Shown here piece after piece: positions 1 to 10,982 of a stretch of DNA of 64,000 nt. The stretch's first letter is position 1. Each line of letters starts with the position of its first letter. The notes beneath the pieces were generated by a model. It was not told the origin of the DNA and searched no databases. It was given only the letters and a program-made list of their open reading frames with translations. Made by a program: the position numbers and the translations under genes. Origin of the DNA: Telopea speciosissima (lineage: Eukaryota; Streptophyta; Magnoliopsida; Proteales; Proteaceae); assembly GCF_018873765.1 (NCBI RefSeq), contig NC_057926.1, positions 53,519,378 to 53,583,377 of the forward strand, given 5' to 3'.

Positions 1-1590
1 GGTCACTAAAAGTAAACAACAGAGTAGGTGAATTCAGTCTATCATTTTGAACGTGTACTTCCTTCTTGTTAGTAGACATGCAATTTCAATCTAGACAAAC
101 CGTGAAGAAATGGTACAAAGCCTACAAATATCTTCCCAGGTAAGGGTGTCAAAGTTCAGTCCGAACCGGTGTAAGGGGAATGATACCAAAAATTTGTAAA
201 AAGTTGTACTATGTCAGTGAAAATCAAGAGATAAAAGATAAAATTTCCAAGAAAGGAAACTCTAAAAAAGAAGTTTCAAGGATGCTCTTGAGAGCCTTGG
301 AAAAGCATAAGAAGCGCCAAAGTTATGCAAGAATAGACCAGTAATCCTATTCAGGGTCTAAACAGGTAATTTCTTACCGTTATCTTAATTTCAATGATTT
401 ATTTATAAAATAGTTAAATGCCCGATCTTGAGGGTGGGTCATGGTTGGATTTTTCAGTCCCTAACACGGGGTTAGGCCGGCCCTAGACCAAGCAAAAGGA
501 GAAACAGAGGATGTGATAGATCGAGATAATCAATGGTGCACATTACGCATAAGGTGTGCGGTAGATAAACTACCTTTCTCAACCAAACCAATAAAGAAAG
601 AAAACTGAAGATATAGATGCATAATGGCAATGCATTCTTAGCCAAGTACGCGTAAACTTTCACTAGTAGCTATTCGATGCCATCTTTTTCCTTCTTTTGG
701 GGGCGTCAGAAATCCAATTCCAATTCTCCTTTCAGAAGAAGCATATATAAAATGCTAAAAATATTATATCTTCAAATCGCTTTTTCTCACTACTCTATTC
801 CACTCTTTCACTATCCATATTCATGGACAATTTAAAGTAAAGGGAGAAAGAATGCTAACGGGTCGAGTGTGGCATATGAATCCTGCGTTTAGACATTGGG
901 CTACGTAAAATGATTTCTATATCCCGTAAAAAGGTGGAAACCCCTGACGGTGTGACGGTTATTTTGTGCGAACTTGTGTCTAGGCATAGGGGTTGCATGT
1001 TGCATACAACTAGGTAGAGTTCTCTTTCCCTCAAGGTATCATCTTTGATTTTAATTCTTGGATCGAGTTTCCCTCTACCCATAGTGAATGGGATCTCATT
1101 CACTCTGAGATGGGAATGGGTATAAAGAGGGTATTTTGAAACATAACAAAACCTTAGAAAGGATTTGTGAATCCTAAGATGGTGGGTGAACCATCCTCTA
1201 TGTGTGAAAGGCACACTTTGTCCCTATTTCTTTCTATGTCTTTCTTGATATCACAAGAGGGAACTAACAAGATGCCAGAAGGGAAGGATAGAAACTAAAG
1301 AGACACTGGGTCCACTATGGCCTTATCCAGAACTGAGCCCAGCCCGCTAGGGCGCCCGCCATTACTCATGCAGGCATGAGTGTCAACCGACGCTTGTGGA
1401 CTCAGTGAGTCATCTCGTGGTGCAAAGAACACGTGTTAACAAAAGCACCCTACCACGTCTCCTTAAGTAAAGCAACACCCTAAACCTCGCAAGAGATAAT
1501 AATAAATAATTCCCATATTAAAAACATAAAAAATGTTACCTGCTTAGTTACTCATTCAGCTTCTGACATGTGTAAACTATAGGTTGACAT
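1..1590. other. Gene-free 5' flank, nothing recognised
   Basis: I see no gene, RNA or complete mobile element here. Open frames such as the 119-codon one at 855-1214 on the minus strand show no domain, no composition bias and no paralogue in the window. The stretch is AT-rich and may contain old repeat debris, for example around 1270-1480. Confidence 0.5.
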
Positions 1591-1594
1591 ATCG

Positions 1595-1603
1595 ACACGT
1601 GGC
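1595..1603 (+). promoter_or_regulatory. G-box/ABRE-like site ACACGTGGC
   Basis: The 9-mer ACACGTGGC matches the G-box/ABRE core that binds plant bZIP factors of the ABF type. It sits about 90 bp upstream of a TATA box and about 310 bp upstream of the small-protein start codon. A second CACGTG lies near 1430. Position and sequence are seen; binding and ABA response are inferred. The paralogous gene at 13667 has no equivalent site that I can find. Confidence 0.45.
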
Positions 1604-1689
1604 ACTATGTCAAGCCTTAACTCTCACGTTTCCTTTTTATTTTATTTTATTTTATTTAACGATTAAAAGACAAGTCGGTTGGAAGAACC

Positions 1690-1695
1690 TATAAA
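1690..1695 (+). promoter_or_regulatory. TATA box of the 1911 small-protein gene
   Basis: TATAAA lies in a fitting position for a transcript starting near 1720, which would give a 5' leader of about 190 bases ahead of the ATG at 1911. A pyrimidine-rich stretch (CTCCTCCTCC) follows near 1744, as in many plant leaders. Confidence 0.5.
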
Positions 1696-1910
1696 TCCAG
1701 TTCAGTTCTTACTTAGCTAACCAGACTTGCTGAAGAAGCTGTGCTCCTCCTCCTCCATTAATCTTTAATCTCAGATTTCTGTGTAGAAAAGGCAAAGCGA
1801 GAAGCGAAAAAAAGGAAGAAGGAATTTTGAGGTTCATAGATCTCAGGAAATTGAAGAGATTTGAGGATCGATATAATCTTTGGTGAAGAAATTGAAAGCT
1901 AGTTGTGAAG

Positions 1911-2135
1911 ATGGGTAGATTTCCGGCTTGTGTTGAGTGTGGGACGTCGAGCAACCCTTGCCGGTGCAAGGTGGTTGGGCCGACGCTTGGTTTCGTGGCA
2001 TTTTTGGTTGCAGCGGTTGTGGAATGGCCCGTCGGAGCGGTGGTTTATTGCTTCAAACACATGAAGGGACGCCGTATCATGGGTCATCCTGCAACTGTTG
2101 TGTATCCAAAGGTCTCCAATTGCATTCCTATTTGA
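1911..2135 (+). CDS. Small conserved plant protein, CxxCG...NPCRCK type (copy 1)
   Basis: This is a 74-residue protein of unknown function. The N-terminus carries a cysteine cluster (CVECG, then NPCRCK), which could bind metal. A conserved block VVGPTLGFVAF follows, then AAVVEWPVGAVVYCFKH, which reads as one hydrophobic, possibly membrane-associated segment at about residues 26-48. A basic stretch KGRRIM and a tail ending in IPI close the protein. I chose the ATG at 1911 because it is the first ATG of the frame; the codon two before it is GTG. A TATA box and a G-box lie upstream. A paralogue at 13667-13900 shares most of the core, so both are probably real genes under selection. I recall such proteins as plant-specific and uncharacterised, and I assign no function. 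Confidence 0.85.
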   Translation: MGRFPACVECGTSSNPCRCKVVGPTLGFVAFLVAAVVEWPVGAVVYCFKHMKGRRIMGHPATVVYPKVSNCIPI

Positions 2136-2417
2136 TGATCTTTCTCACTCTACTTGATACAATAATGTAATGATTGTGTTTTTTGTTTTCTTTCAGTTTT
2201 TTATCTTTTAAATTTTCCTTTTCTTGTACTGCTTCTGAAGCTTCTTTGCACCGTTATGATCAGTGATCTTCACAAAAATCATATTTCAGTACTCTTGAGA
2301 GTTAAAAAACATGTGATCATCCAGTATATTATCCACGAGTTCAGGTAAGTGCTCGTGCTTCGCAGCTAGAGAGCACTATATATACTATATAGTTGGTCAC
2401 TGACGAACTCGGCTCCT

Positions 2418-2583
2418 GTCAATCCGGGCAACAGTACTGCAGCACTTGAGATGAGGTAGTGGGCATTTACCGCCTTACCTCTGTTCAAATGCCTTGCCCA
2501 AGCAAAGATAAGGCAGTCAATGCCCACCTTACTCCCCCACCTTACCCAGGTGCTGCACATGGCTGCACGCTACCCGGATTGAC
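2418..2583. repeat. Foldback repeat family FB1, copy a
   Basis: The arms begin GTCAATCCGGG and end CCCGGATTGAC and are inverted copies of each other. The middle holds a second palindrome, CCTTACCTCTG to AAGATAAGG around CCTTGCCCAAGC. The same layout recurs near 3965, 25435, 30575 and 49510. The 64-codon minus-strand frame across it is a by-product of the repeat. Confidence 0.6.
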
Positions 2584-2934
2584 CGAATCTTTTTCGCTGA
2601 TGACTCTGCGTTGATCTTAGAATCCGCATTTTATGTTTAGCTGGTACTAACCGAAGGTAAATCACTAACATTCTGGGCACATTATTCAGATAGAAATAGA
2701 GATCCAAAAGATCTCATGTCCATACCATATTTTCAAGGTCAACAAAGTCGGTAACCTTGCAAAGAGTTGGAGATAAAATTTTGGACACAAGTGCCATTAT
2801 ACCCATCGAAAAAGGTAACCATTCATCAAATCAAAACTTTATAAAATTCCCATTTCCCACAATCCATCCAAGACCCTCTGATAGAACTTCTTTCCCAACC
2901 ATGATACTATACCATTCCCAGCTGGGGTCGTGAT

Positions 2935-3200
2935 TAGGGGTGTAAATGAATAGTCAAAATTCATTTCCGTATCCATGTCTATATCTGTTTTGTATTATCC
3001 GAATCCGTCCGAAAGGTAAATGGATGCGGATATGGATACGGATACGGATAGATTATAATTATCCGAAAAGCTATATTTACATGTAAATGGATAAAATATC
3101 CGATCCGTATCCGTTTAGCATTATCCGAAAGCTAATCGGATGCGGATGCGGATATAGATATAGCACTATCCGAGCCAAATTCGATCCGTGTACATCCCTA
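2935..3200. mobile_element. hAT-type MITE, copy 1
   Basis: The element starts TAGGGGTGTA and ends TACATCCCTA (inverted ends). It is filled with alternating GGATACGGATAC-like and TATCCG-like words. The flanks GTCGTGAT (2927-2934) and ATCGTGAC (3201-3208) match at 6 of 8 bases. A sister copy at 26410-26673 has a perfect 8-bp duplication, which supports the hAT assignment. A shortened relative lies at about 3415-3479, at the 3' end of the SMP-30 pseudogene. Confidence 0.65.
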
Positions 3201-3810
3201 ATCGTGACCTGTAGAAGATCTTAAAAAATTGGATCTTGGATAATATATGGCCTTCATAAATCGAGATAACAAACAATCAGGATTAGACCAACGTCTCAAA
3301 TACAATAAACACTACCAAAATTGAAATACAATGGACTTGTAAATCTCTCCCGTTGGGAGAGGAAAACAAAATATTCTTTTTGGGGAGAAAAAAGATTTCT
3401 AAGTAGTGGTTATTAAGGATGTAAACAGATCCGGACATTGGATATGGAAACGAATTTCGATTATTCATATACATCCCTAGTGCTCATGTCCTTTAGCAAT
3501 TTTCTTATTCATGTCTTTAACAAGCCGACCCATTTGAAACCTCCAATAGGAGAAATAAGCAAAGCCCAGCCCAATCAAAACATATATCCAAATAGCCTCC
3601 TCTTTGTTATCCACAGCCGACACTAGTTCTTCTATACTAAACTTAGATATTTTTCTTCTTACCCCCAAAAAAGAAAAACTTAGATATTTTTACATTTCCA
3701 TCCATACCCTTGTCCACCTGCCCATATACCACATAAGCCCTATTATTCTCTCTAATCCTAACAGAAGTAGAATCCTACCTATCGGCATCAAGGTCAGTTT
3801 TGTCATATAC

Positions 3811-3919
3811 TCCTGCTACAAGGCTTGCAGCCAAGGAAATAGTATCCTAAGAGGGTATTTATGAACCCAAAGAGGAAGTGAATTATTCCATTTTCTTGGC
3901 TGCGAGCCTTGTAGCAGGA
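3811..3919. mobile_element. MITE family FB4, copy inside the SMP-30 pseudogene
   Basis: The near-perfect inverted ends are TCCTGCTACAAGGCTTG and CGAGCCTTGTAGCAGGA, continuing inward as GCAGCCAAGGAAATAG and its inverse. The middle contains GAGGGTATTTATGAA. Related copies lie at 20799-20927 and, partly, near 22950-23030. Comparison with the intact SMP-30 gene shows it is inserted in coding sequence. Confidence 0.65.
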
Positions 3920-3964
3920 ACATTACTTGTAGTAGCAAGATTTTTCCCTTACAAACCACAATTT

Positions 3965-4125
3965 GGATCCTCTACTGCTGAGCTGTCCAGCGGGATCGTG
4001 CTGCCCAGACACAGCGAGGCGCACAACGATGGCCTCACCCCTGTCCGAGCGCCTTGCTTGAGTGGGGGTAAGGTAGTTATTGCGCTCCTCATCTTGTCTG
4101 GGCAGCTCGGCAGTGGAGGATATGG
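3965..4125. repeat. Foldback repeat family FB1, copy b
   Basis: The ends GGATCCTCTACTGCTGAGC and GCTCGGCAGTGGAGGAT are inverted copies. The core runs from CCTCACCCCTG through CGCCTTGCTTGAG to GGGGTAAGG. It is inserted in the SMP-30 pseudogene and absent from the intact paralogue, so it moved after the duplication. Confidence 0.65.
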
Positions 4126-4769
4126 ACCCAGCTTTATGCTACGAATTTTACCAACACAAAAGCTTTATGCTGCGAAACGACCACCCGAACACCGTTAATT
4201 CCAAAGACGATCCCATTGGCCCCTTTCATGTCCTTCTGTAACAACACCAGTCGAGCCCTGCCGTCTTCGGTGTCGACTATGAACAATTTTTCGGTGATGT
4301 TCTGCACAACGAGAAGAAACCCTTCGCCGACGCAAGTAATTCCGTTAAGTCCGCAGAAATTGTAGGGTTCATTGCGATACATGTGTTGGGAAGTAAAGAG
4401 CTCCGATCTTGATAAGATGGACGGTTCCCAATCGACGCTAACTTTCCAGATGAAGTTGCCGGCGGAGTTGGTGACGTAAACGTTGCCGTTATAATAATCG
4501 ACGAGGACGGCGGTAGCGATTTGACGGTCGAAGGAGGTTGGATCGGTGAGTGGGGCGAGGAAGAGACATTGGCGAGAACGGAGGTTGTATGCAGCGAGAG
4601 CGTTGAAGGGAAGGTGAGGATCGACGACATGGATAACGGCGAGGAGACAACCATTTCTGGAATCGACAGCGAGGCCGACGATGGCGATCTCGGGTGGAAG
4701 GTCGGTGTCGGAGATGAGAGTTTCTACGACGCCGGCGACGGAGACAGTTTTAATTGAACGATCATGAAG

Positions 4770-5007
4770 TATTGGAGACCATGCAAATCACATTTCTCAC
4801 ATGTGATAATACAGCTGCACAGACAGATTGATTGCCTCCTGATTTCATTCTTATATTATTTCATTCTTATATTCTTTCCTTATTCATTTTAATTTATATT
4901 CTTTCCTTGTATACACAATTGTTTTACCATTCTTTTCCTTGTATAAATACACCCTCATATCAATGAAATATTCAAGCTATTCTAACAATTTAATTACATT
5001 CTTAACA
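4770..5007 (+). repeat. Copia-1 left LTR
   Basis: It is a 238-bp LTR starting TATTGGAGACC and ending CTTAACA. It carries a TATA-like CTTGTATAAATACACC near 4941. It is 16 bp longer than the right LTR because of a short local duplication of a CATTCTTATATT word. Confidence 0.9.
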
Positions 5008-8000
5008 TGGTATCAGCCTAAATTGATCCTACAAATCCATTATTTCCTCCATCTCCTTCTCCTTCTCCCAATCGTGATCATGGATCCCACTGAAGCTGGT
5101 GCCCAGGTTACCGCCCAACCTGCTGCTCAAGCTGTCTCCCCTTTGACAGTTTCCGATTTGGATGGGTCCTCCCCATTCTTCATTCACCACTCTGACAACC
5201 CCGGTGTTGTGCTGGTCACTCAGCTCCTCAAGGGTGATAATTACCCCACTTGGAGTCACTCCATGCGCATGGCTCTCGAAGCCAAGCATAAACTGGGTTT
5301 CATTGATGGCTCCATCCCTCAACCCGAGGCCACCTCTCCTAAGTTTCTCACATGGAAGCGTTGCAATAGTATGGTTCTTTCCTGGATCGCCAATTCTCTC
5401 GACACTGACATTTCCCATAGTGTGCTATATGCTTCCTCCGCTCATGAGGTTTGGGTTGATCTTCACGATCGTTTTTCCCAAAAGAATGCTCCGCGTATCT
5501 TTGAGATCCGTCGTGCGATTTCCAACCATCGCCAGGGCACGTCTTCTTTGGCCACTTACTACACCCTTCTCAAGGGTTTTTGGGACGAACTTGTGTCCTA
5601 TGATTCCTACCCGACATGCACCTGCACCATTCTGAACTTCTTCAATGTGATCGTTTGCTTGAATTTTTGATGGGCCTTAACGACTCATACACTGCCATCC
5701 GCAGCCAGCTGCTATTGATGGACCCTTTGCCTTCCATCAATCGTGCCTATTCATTGCTTCTATAAGAAGAACGTCAGCGCTCCATCCTTACGGCACCAGA
5801 GCCCTCTCTCACCCAATCGGCCCTTGCTGCACATGGCCGCTCGAACTCCAAATCTGGATGCCCTAAACCACATTATCATTGTGATTTTTGTGGTCGATCT
5901 TGATGGTCACTCTGAATCCCGATGCTTCAAGAAAAACGGGTACCCTCCAAAGACCCCTTCCAAGGCTACTACTCCTGCTCCATCATCAACCCCAGTTCGG
6001 TCCCTGGCGGCCTCAGTGGTGGACGCCCTTGCTGTTCCTGCGCATACCTTCACCATCTAGCAATACAATCAGCTCATTTCTCTTCTTCAATCGGGTAATA
6101 TGACTCCCTTGGCCAATGCCGCAGGTAACATACCAAATCCACTGTTTGGGTCATTAATTTTGGAGCCACCCATCATATGGCATCTGATTTTTCTCTTTTT
6201 CAGTCCCACACTCTTAAACCATATTCTTCTCCTATTATTTTACCTACTGGGCATCGTGCTTCAGTAACCCATATTGGGACTTGCGTCCCGGTCCCCACCT
6301 TGCCATTACACGATGTTTTTTTGGTTCCTTCTTTCAATTTTAATCTTATCTCTGTTAAACAACTTGTTCAATCACTTAATTGTTCCGCCCTATTTACTCC
6401 TACCCATTGTTTTTTTCAGGACCTACAAACGAAGGAGACGATTGGACTGGGTAAGGCTCATGGAGGTCTATACATATTAGATGACGCAAAATCCCCACCC
6501 TTTGCAGCTTTTACCACTTCCCCAACCCCAAGCCTCCGGCATTACCGCCTTGGGCACCCCTCCAATAAAATTGAACCTACTATTTCTATGTCCAATAAGC
6601 ATCACGGTCCCATTTGCCCCTTAGCTAAACAAACTTGTTTATCTTTTTCATCTAGTGTGATCTCCACGACTCATTATTTTGACTTGATACATTGCGACAT
6701 TTGGGGACCCTATTTTGTCCCCGCCCATTGTGGTGCACATTTTTTCCTCACTATTGTTGATGATTTCTCTAGGAACACTTGGATTTAGTTACTAAATCAC
6801 AAGTCCGATGCTTGGCCCCAATTGCAGAATTTTTTTAACCATGATACAGACCCAATTTGGATGCCAAATTAAACAAATCCGTTCCGACAATGGTCGTGAA
6901 TTTTTTAATAAGGCCTCCAAAGATTTTTTTACCACCCATGGAGTCATCCATCAACATAGTTGCGTTGACACCCCCCAACAAAATGGGGTTGTTGAAAGAA
7001 AACACCGCCATCTCCTAAATGTCGCTAGAGCCCTCTCCTTTCAAGCTCACCTCCCATCGGAATTTTGGGGTGAATGCATTCTTACGGCCACCCATCTCAT
7101 TAACCGATTACCCACTAAGGTTTTGCACCACTGCTCACCCATTCAGGTTCTCACCAACAAAACCCCCCTTTACCATCACCTCCACACATTTGGTTGCCTT
7201 TATTATCGCCATAACCACAATTCCATCAAACATAAGTTTGATCCCCGTGCTTCTCCAGGCATTTTTGTTGGTTACCCCTATGCTCAGAAGGGCTACAAAT
7301 CTATGACCTAGCCACCCATTAAATGTTTGTCAATCGTGAGGTCACATTTCATGAAACCATTTTCCCATTCCAAAATTTACCCTCCCCTTTTGACCATCGC
7401 AGCCTTCCTCTCCCTGTTATGGACTCCAACACTGATCACCCACCTCCCTCACCACCACCGACCCAGGCCATTCCTATTCCCCAACCTGACCCCAATGCAC
7501 CCAATCCCCAAGGACCTGAACCACATGAGACCAGAACCCGCCCCTAATGCCACCATACCCAATCCAACCGATCCCCCCTACCCCCCATTGTTCCACTCAG
7601 ACGTTCCCTACGAACCCCTCAACAGCCCTTGTGTCTCAAGGACTACCATTGTTCTGTCGCTACCCACCCTTCGTTTCCTTCCACTGCAGGTACTCTCTCT
7701 CTAAAAGACTCTCCTGTTTCTTATCATATGCTCTCACCATCTCATTTTCAGTTTATCAAGTGCCTCTCTACCATCAAGGAGCCCACTAGTTTTTCCAAGG
7801 CTTCCCTATCTCCAGATTGGAAGGAGGCTATGCAGGCTGAGATCTAGGCTCTTGAACTTAATAATACATGGACTCTAGCTCCTTTACCCTTCCTCGCCAA
7901 ACCTATCAGTTGCAAATGGGTCTACAAAATCAGGAGAAAGGCTGACGATTCCATCGAGCGTTACAAAGCCTGCTTGGTCGCCAAAGGCTACACGTAAACT

Positions 8001-9321
8001 GAGGGCGTTGATTACCATGAAACTTTCGCCCCAATTACGAAATTAGTCACTGTTTGCACATTACTAGCTATTGTGGCTGTTCAACAATGGGCCCTCTCCC
8101 ATCTCGATGTGCAGAACGCCTTTTTACATGGCGATTTTGACGAAGAGGTTTATATGCATCTTCCACCGGGTTACCAAGGACAGGGGAAGAATGTTTTTTG
8201 TCGCCTAAATCGCTCTTTATATGGCCTCAAGCAGTCTTCCCGCCAAGGGTTCACCAAGCTCTCCACAGCTCTTCTCCGTCTTGGCTTTACTCAATCCAAG
8301 GCTGATTATTCATTATTTTTCAAGGGTCATGACGCATCTGCTATTTATATTTTGGTGTATGTCGATGATATCCTTATCACAGGTTCGAACTCCAAAGCTA
8401 TTGTTGCCCTAAAATTGTCCCTGCATCAGCAATTCCGTCTCAAGGATCTTGGCCCGGTTAAGTACTTTCTTGGTCTTGAAATGGTCCGGTCCCGTCACAG
8501 CATCTTCCTCAATTAGCGGCAATATACTTTGGACATCCTTTCGGACATGAATTTTTTGGGGGCACAAAATACAGCCTTTCCTATGGAACAACACCTTAAA
8601 TTACCCCCCTCCGAGGGTAAGTTACTAGATGACGTTGGTCCCTATCGACGCCTGATTGGTAGGCTAATTTATCTCACCATTACTCGGCCTGACATTGTAC
8701 ATACTGTTACCCTACTCAGTCAATTCATGCACTAGCCACGATAGCCTCACATGGATGCAGCAATGCGCCTCCTCCGTTATTTACACAGCACCGCCGGGCA
8801 GGGCATCTTACTCTCATCTTCTAGCGCTCTCACCTTACGTGCTTATTGTGATTCAGACTGGACTAGTTGCCCTGGTACCAGGCGATCCACCAGTGGCTAT
8901 TGCATTTTTCTTTGTTCCAGTCCGATCTCATGGAAATCCAAGAAACAACATACTGTATCCCGCTCCTCAGCCGAGGCCGAGTATCGTTCCATGGCTATCG
9001 CCACTTGCGAGATTATTTGGTTGACTACACTCCTCCAGGACTTGGGAATCACACAGACCCAACCCATTCCTCTATATTGTGATAACTAGGCCGCACTCCA
9101 TATTGCAGCCAATCCTGTGTTTCATGAGCGAACCAAACACATTGAGATTGACTGCCACATTGTTCGTGACCACATCAACAACGGTCTTCTTCGTCCGACA
9201 TATGTGACTAGTTCTAATCAAATTACAGATATATTCACTAAAGCTCTGGGTGCTACATTATTTACCACCTTGAAGGCCAAGTTGGGTGTTCTCAACATTC
9301 ACAACCCAACTTGAGGGGGAG

Positions 9322-9543
9322 TATTGGAGACCATGCAAATCACATTTCTCACATGTGATAATACAGCTGCACAGACAAATTGATTACCTCCTGATTTCAT
9401 TCTTATATTCTTTCCTTATTCATTTTATTTTATATTCTTTCCTTGTATGCACAATTGTTTTACCATTCTTTTCCTTGTATAAATACACCCTTATATCAAT
9501 GAAATATTCAAGCTATTCTCACAATTTAATTGCATTCTTAACA
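9322..9543 (+). repeat. Copia-1 right LTR
   Basis: It is a 222-bp LTR matching the left one from TATTGGAGACC to CTTAACA. The direct repeat TGAAG follows it and restores the sequence of the interrupted SMP-30 copy. Confidence 0.9.
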
Positions 9544-9699
9544 TGAAGGGACCCGGCCATGAAGTGGTAGTCTCTTGGATCCCAAGTTAACCCTTCTGGG
9601 AAGAGATTTGGTGATCGGCAATTGATTATGTGGTGATCAACAGATAAGAAGAGGAAGACGAAGAAGATCTTCAATGAACGGACGGGTACATGACTCTCT

Positions 9700-10836
9700 C
9701 TCTCTCTCTCTCTCTCTCCCCCTCTGAGTGACCTTCTTGTAAGCGTTCGTTACTATAGAACTTGTCCTATTGTAATATTGTTGGGAGGTAGATCAGAGGT
9801 CGTTGACTTTAAAAATCATGTTCCATGCTGATGTCAAGACTCTCAGGATCCACATCGAGCAGTTATATAGTTTTCTCGTTGAATCTTGGAGAGCTTGTGG
9901 GATTCTAAACTCGAATATAATGAGTGGATTATTTGACAAGAAATAGCTGGACCACTTGGATGTCCTGAGTCTCTACTCTCTAAGTAAGTGTCAATTTAAA
10001 ACGGAGTAAAAATGCCTCTGTGAATGTCGGATCGAACTGCTGGGGGGGGGGGGTTGAATCAGTTCCCTTAATTTTTATATCTTCTGCAACCCTCACAATC
10101 ACTTACAATCTCACCTCACACCACCAGAATGTGGTCAGGTAGGCTGTAAATCCATTCTACAAAACAAGGATTAGTCTCCAACAATAACAGTAGACACAGA
10201 GGCACGATATATGTGGTTCACCTCATAGTACGTCCACGAAACAATACTCCTCAGGGTTTCGTATATGCCCAATACTCAACTCCAATACAATTAGCCGCCC
10301 CTACAGCCAGGATACCCCTTACCCTGCTTCAATCTCTCACCTCAGGGAGGGCAAGGACCTCAATCCTCAATACAAAATGGCCTCAGCATTACAATTAATC
10401 AACTCAAATAACAGATCTCAATCACAAACCCAACCCATAACAGATTACACTCTAGATTCTACCCAATACATTTAAGAACAGAGAAATAAACCTAGAACTC
10501 AAGAGCAATGGTTTGTGAATACGTTTACTTTTTCAGAGGCAAACTCCCAACTTTAAAACGAATAAACTCCCAACTGCAAAACAAATGTTGTGAGATCTTC
10601 AATAGAACATATCAAGCACTCAAATCCATTGTCAACAATCAAACCGATGTTTTCTGTCGATTTCCTTCACGCATCTTCTCTCGAATCACGCCGGAATGAT
10701 AGAAGACTACTTCTCCTTGATTTCCTTCTTCTCTAGGGCTCTAGAGATGCATTTTTTGATCCTTCCAGGAGAATATTTATATAATTTCAAGAGATACCCT
10801 TTGAACCAATAAGAAATAAGCAAAAAATGCAATATA
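9700..10836. other. Spacer between the tandem SMP-30 copies
   Basis: 9740-9990 is the duplicated 5' flank of the SMP-30 unit and matches 12190-12345 plus 12790-12850. From about 10000 to 10836 the sequence belongs to neither unit. It begins with a run of G (10041-10053) and includes GTGGTTCACC...TACGTCCACG, wording often found in plant repeats and echoed near 23205 and 26810. I see no coding gene. Confidence 0.45.
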
Positions 10837-10982
10837 TGGTCTTTATAAATCGACATAACAAACAATCAGGATTAGACCATGAAATACAATAAACACTACC
10901 AAAATCTCTTCCGTTCATGGGAGAGGAAAACAAATACTCTTTTTTGGGAGAAAAAAAAATTTCTTAGCAGTGCTATTGTCCT

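Larger units (their letters stand above)
4770..9543 (+). mobile_element. Ty1/copia LTR retrotransposon (Copia-1), broken, with both LTRs
   Basis: The element is bounded by LTRs at 4770-5007 and 9322-9543 and by the target duplication TGAAG (4765-4769 and 9544-9548). A primer site TGGTATCAG follows the left LTR at 5008, and a purine tract (TTGAGGGGGAG) precedes the right LTR. Parts in copia order are gag (about 5080-5900), protease (about 6150), integrase with the H-C-type N-terminus and catalytic core (about 6540-7300), reverse transcriptase (about 7830-8500) and RNase H (about 8740-9300). The reading frame is interrupted many times, so it is a fossil. By eye the LTRs differ at about 7 of 222 aligned sites (near 3%), a moderate age on the order of one to a few million years at usual plant rates. 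It lies antisense within the SMP-30 pseudogene. Confidence 0.93.
3477..9690 (-). pseudogene. SMP-30/strictosidine-synthase-like pseudogene (tandem copy A), split by insertions
   Basis: This is a broken copy of the intact gene at 10983-12068. Matching pieces are 3477-3810 (C-terminus with the membrane segment IWIYVLIGLGFAYFSYW), 4136-4764 (central propeller) and 9549-9690 (N-terminus). The 5' flank at 9740-9990 also matches the flank of the intact copy, so the duplication included upstream and downstream DNA. Insertions in order are a MITE (3811-3919), a foldback repeat (3965-4125) and a copia element (4770-9543). About 40 bp of coding sequence between the two parts that flank the MITE/foldback pair is missing. 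The original stop is lost and the frame is disrupted in the other pieces, so no normal product is expected. A local duplication AGCTTTATGCT (4130-4140 and 4161-4171) marks a repair or insertion scar. Confidence 0.9.

Noticed and set aside
855-1214. 119-codon open frame on the minus strand
   Set aside because: No domain, no paralogue, no signal or composition typical of plant coding DNA, and no promoter elements seen; likely chance.
2366-2560. 64-codon frame on the minus strand
   Set aside because: It lies across the FB1 foldback repeat, whose palindromes create open frames.
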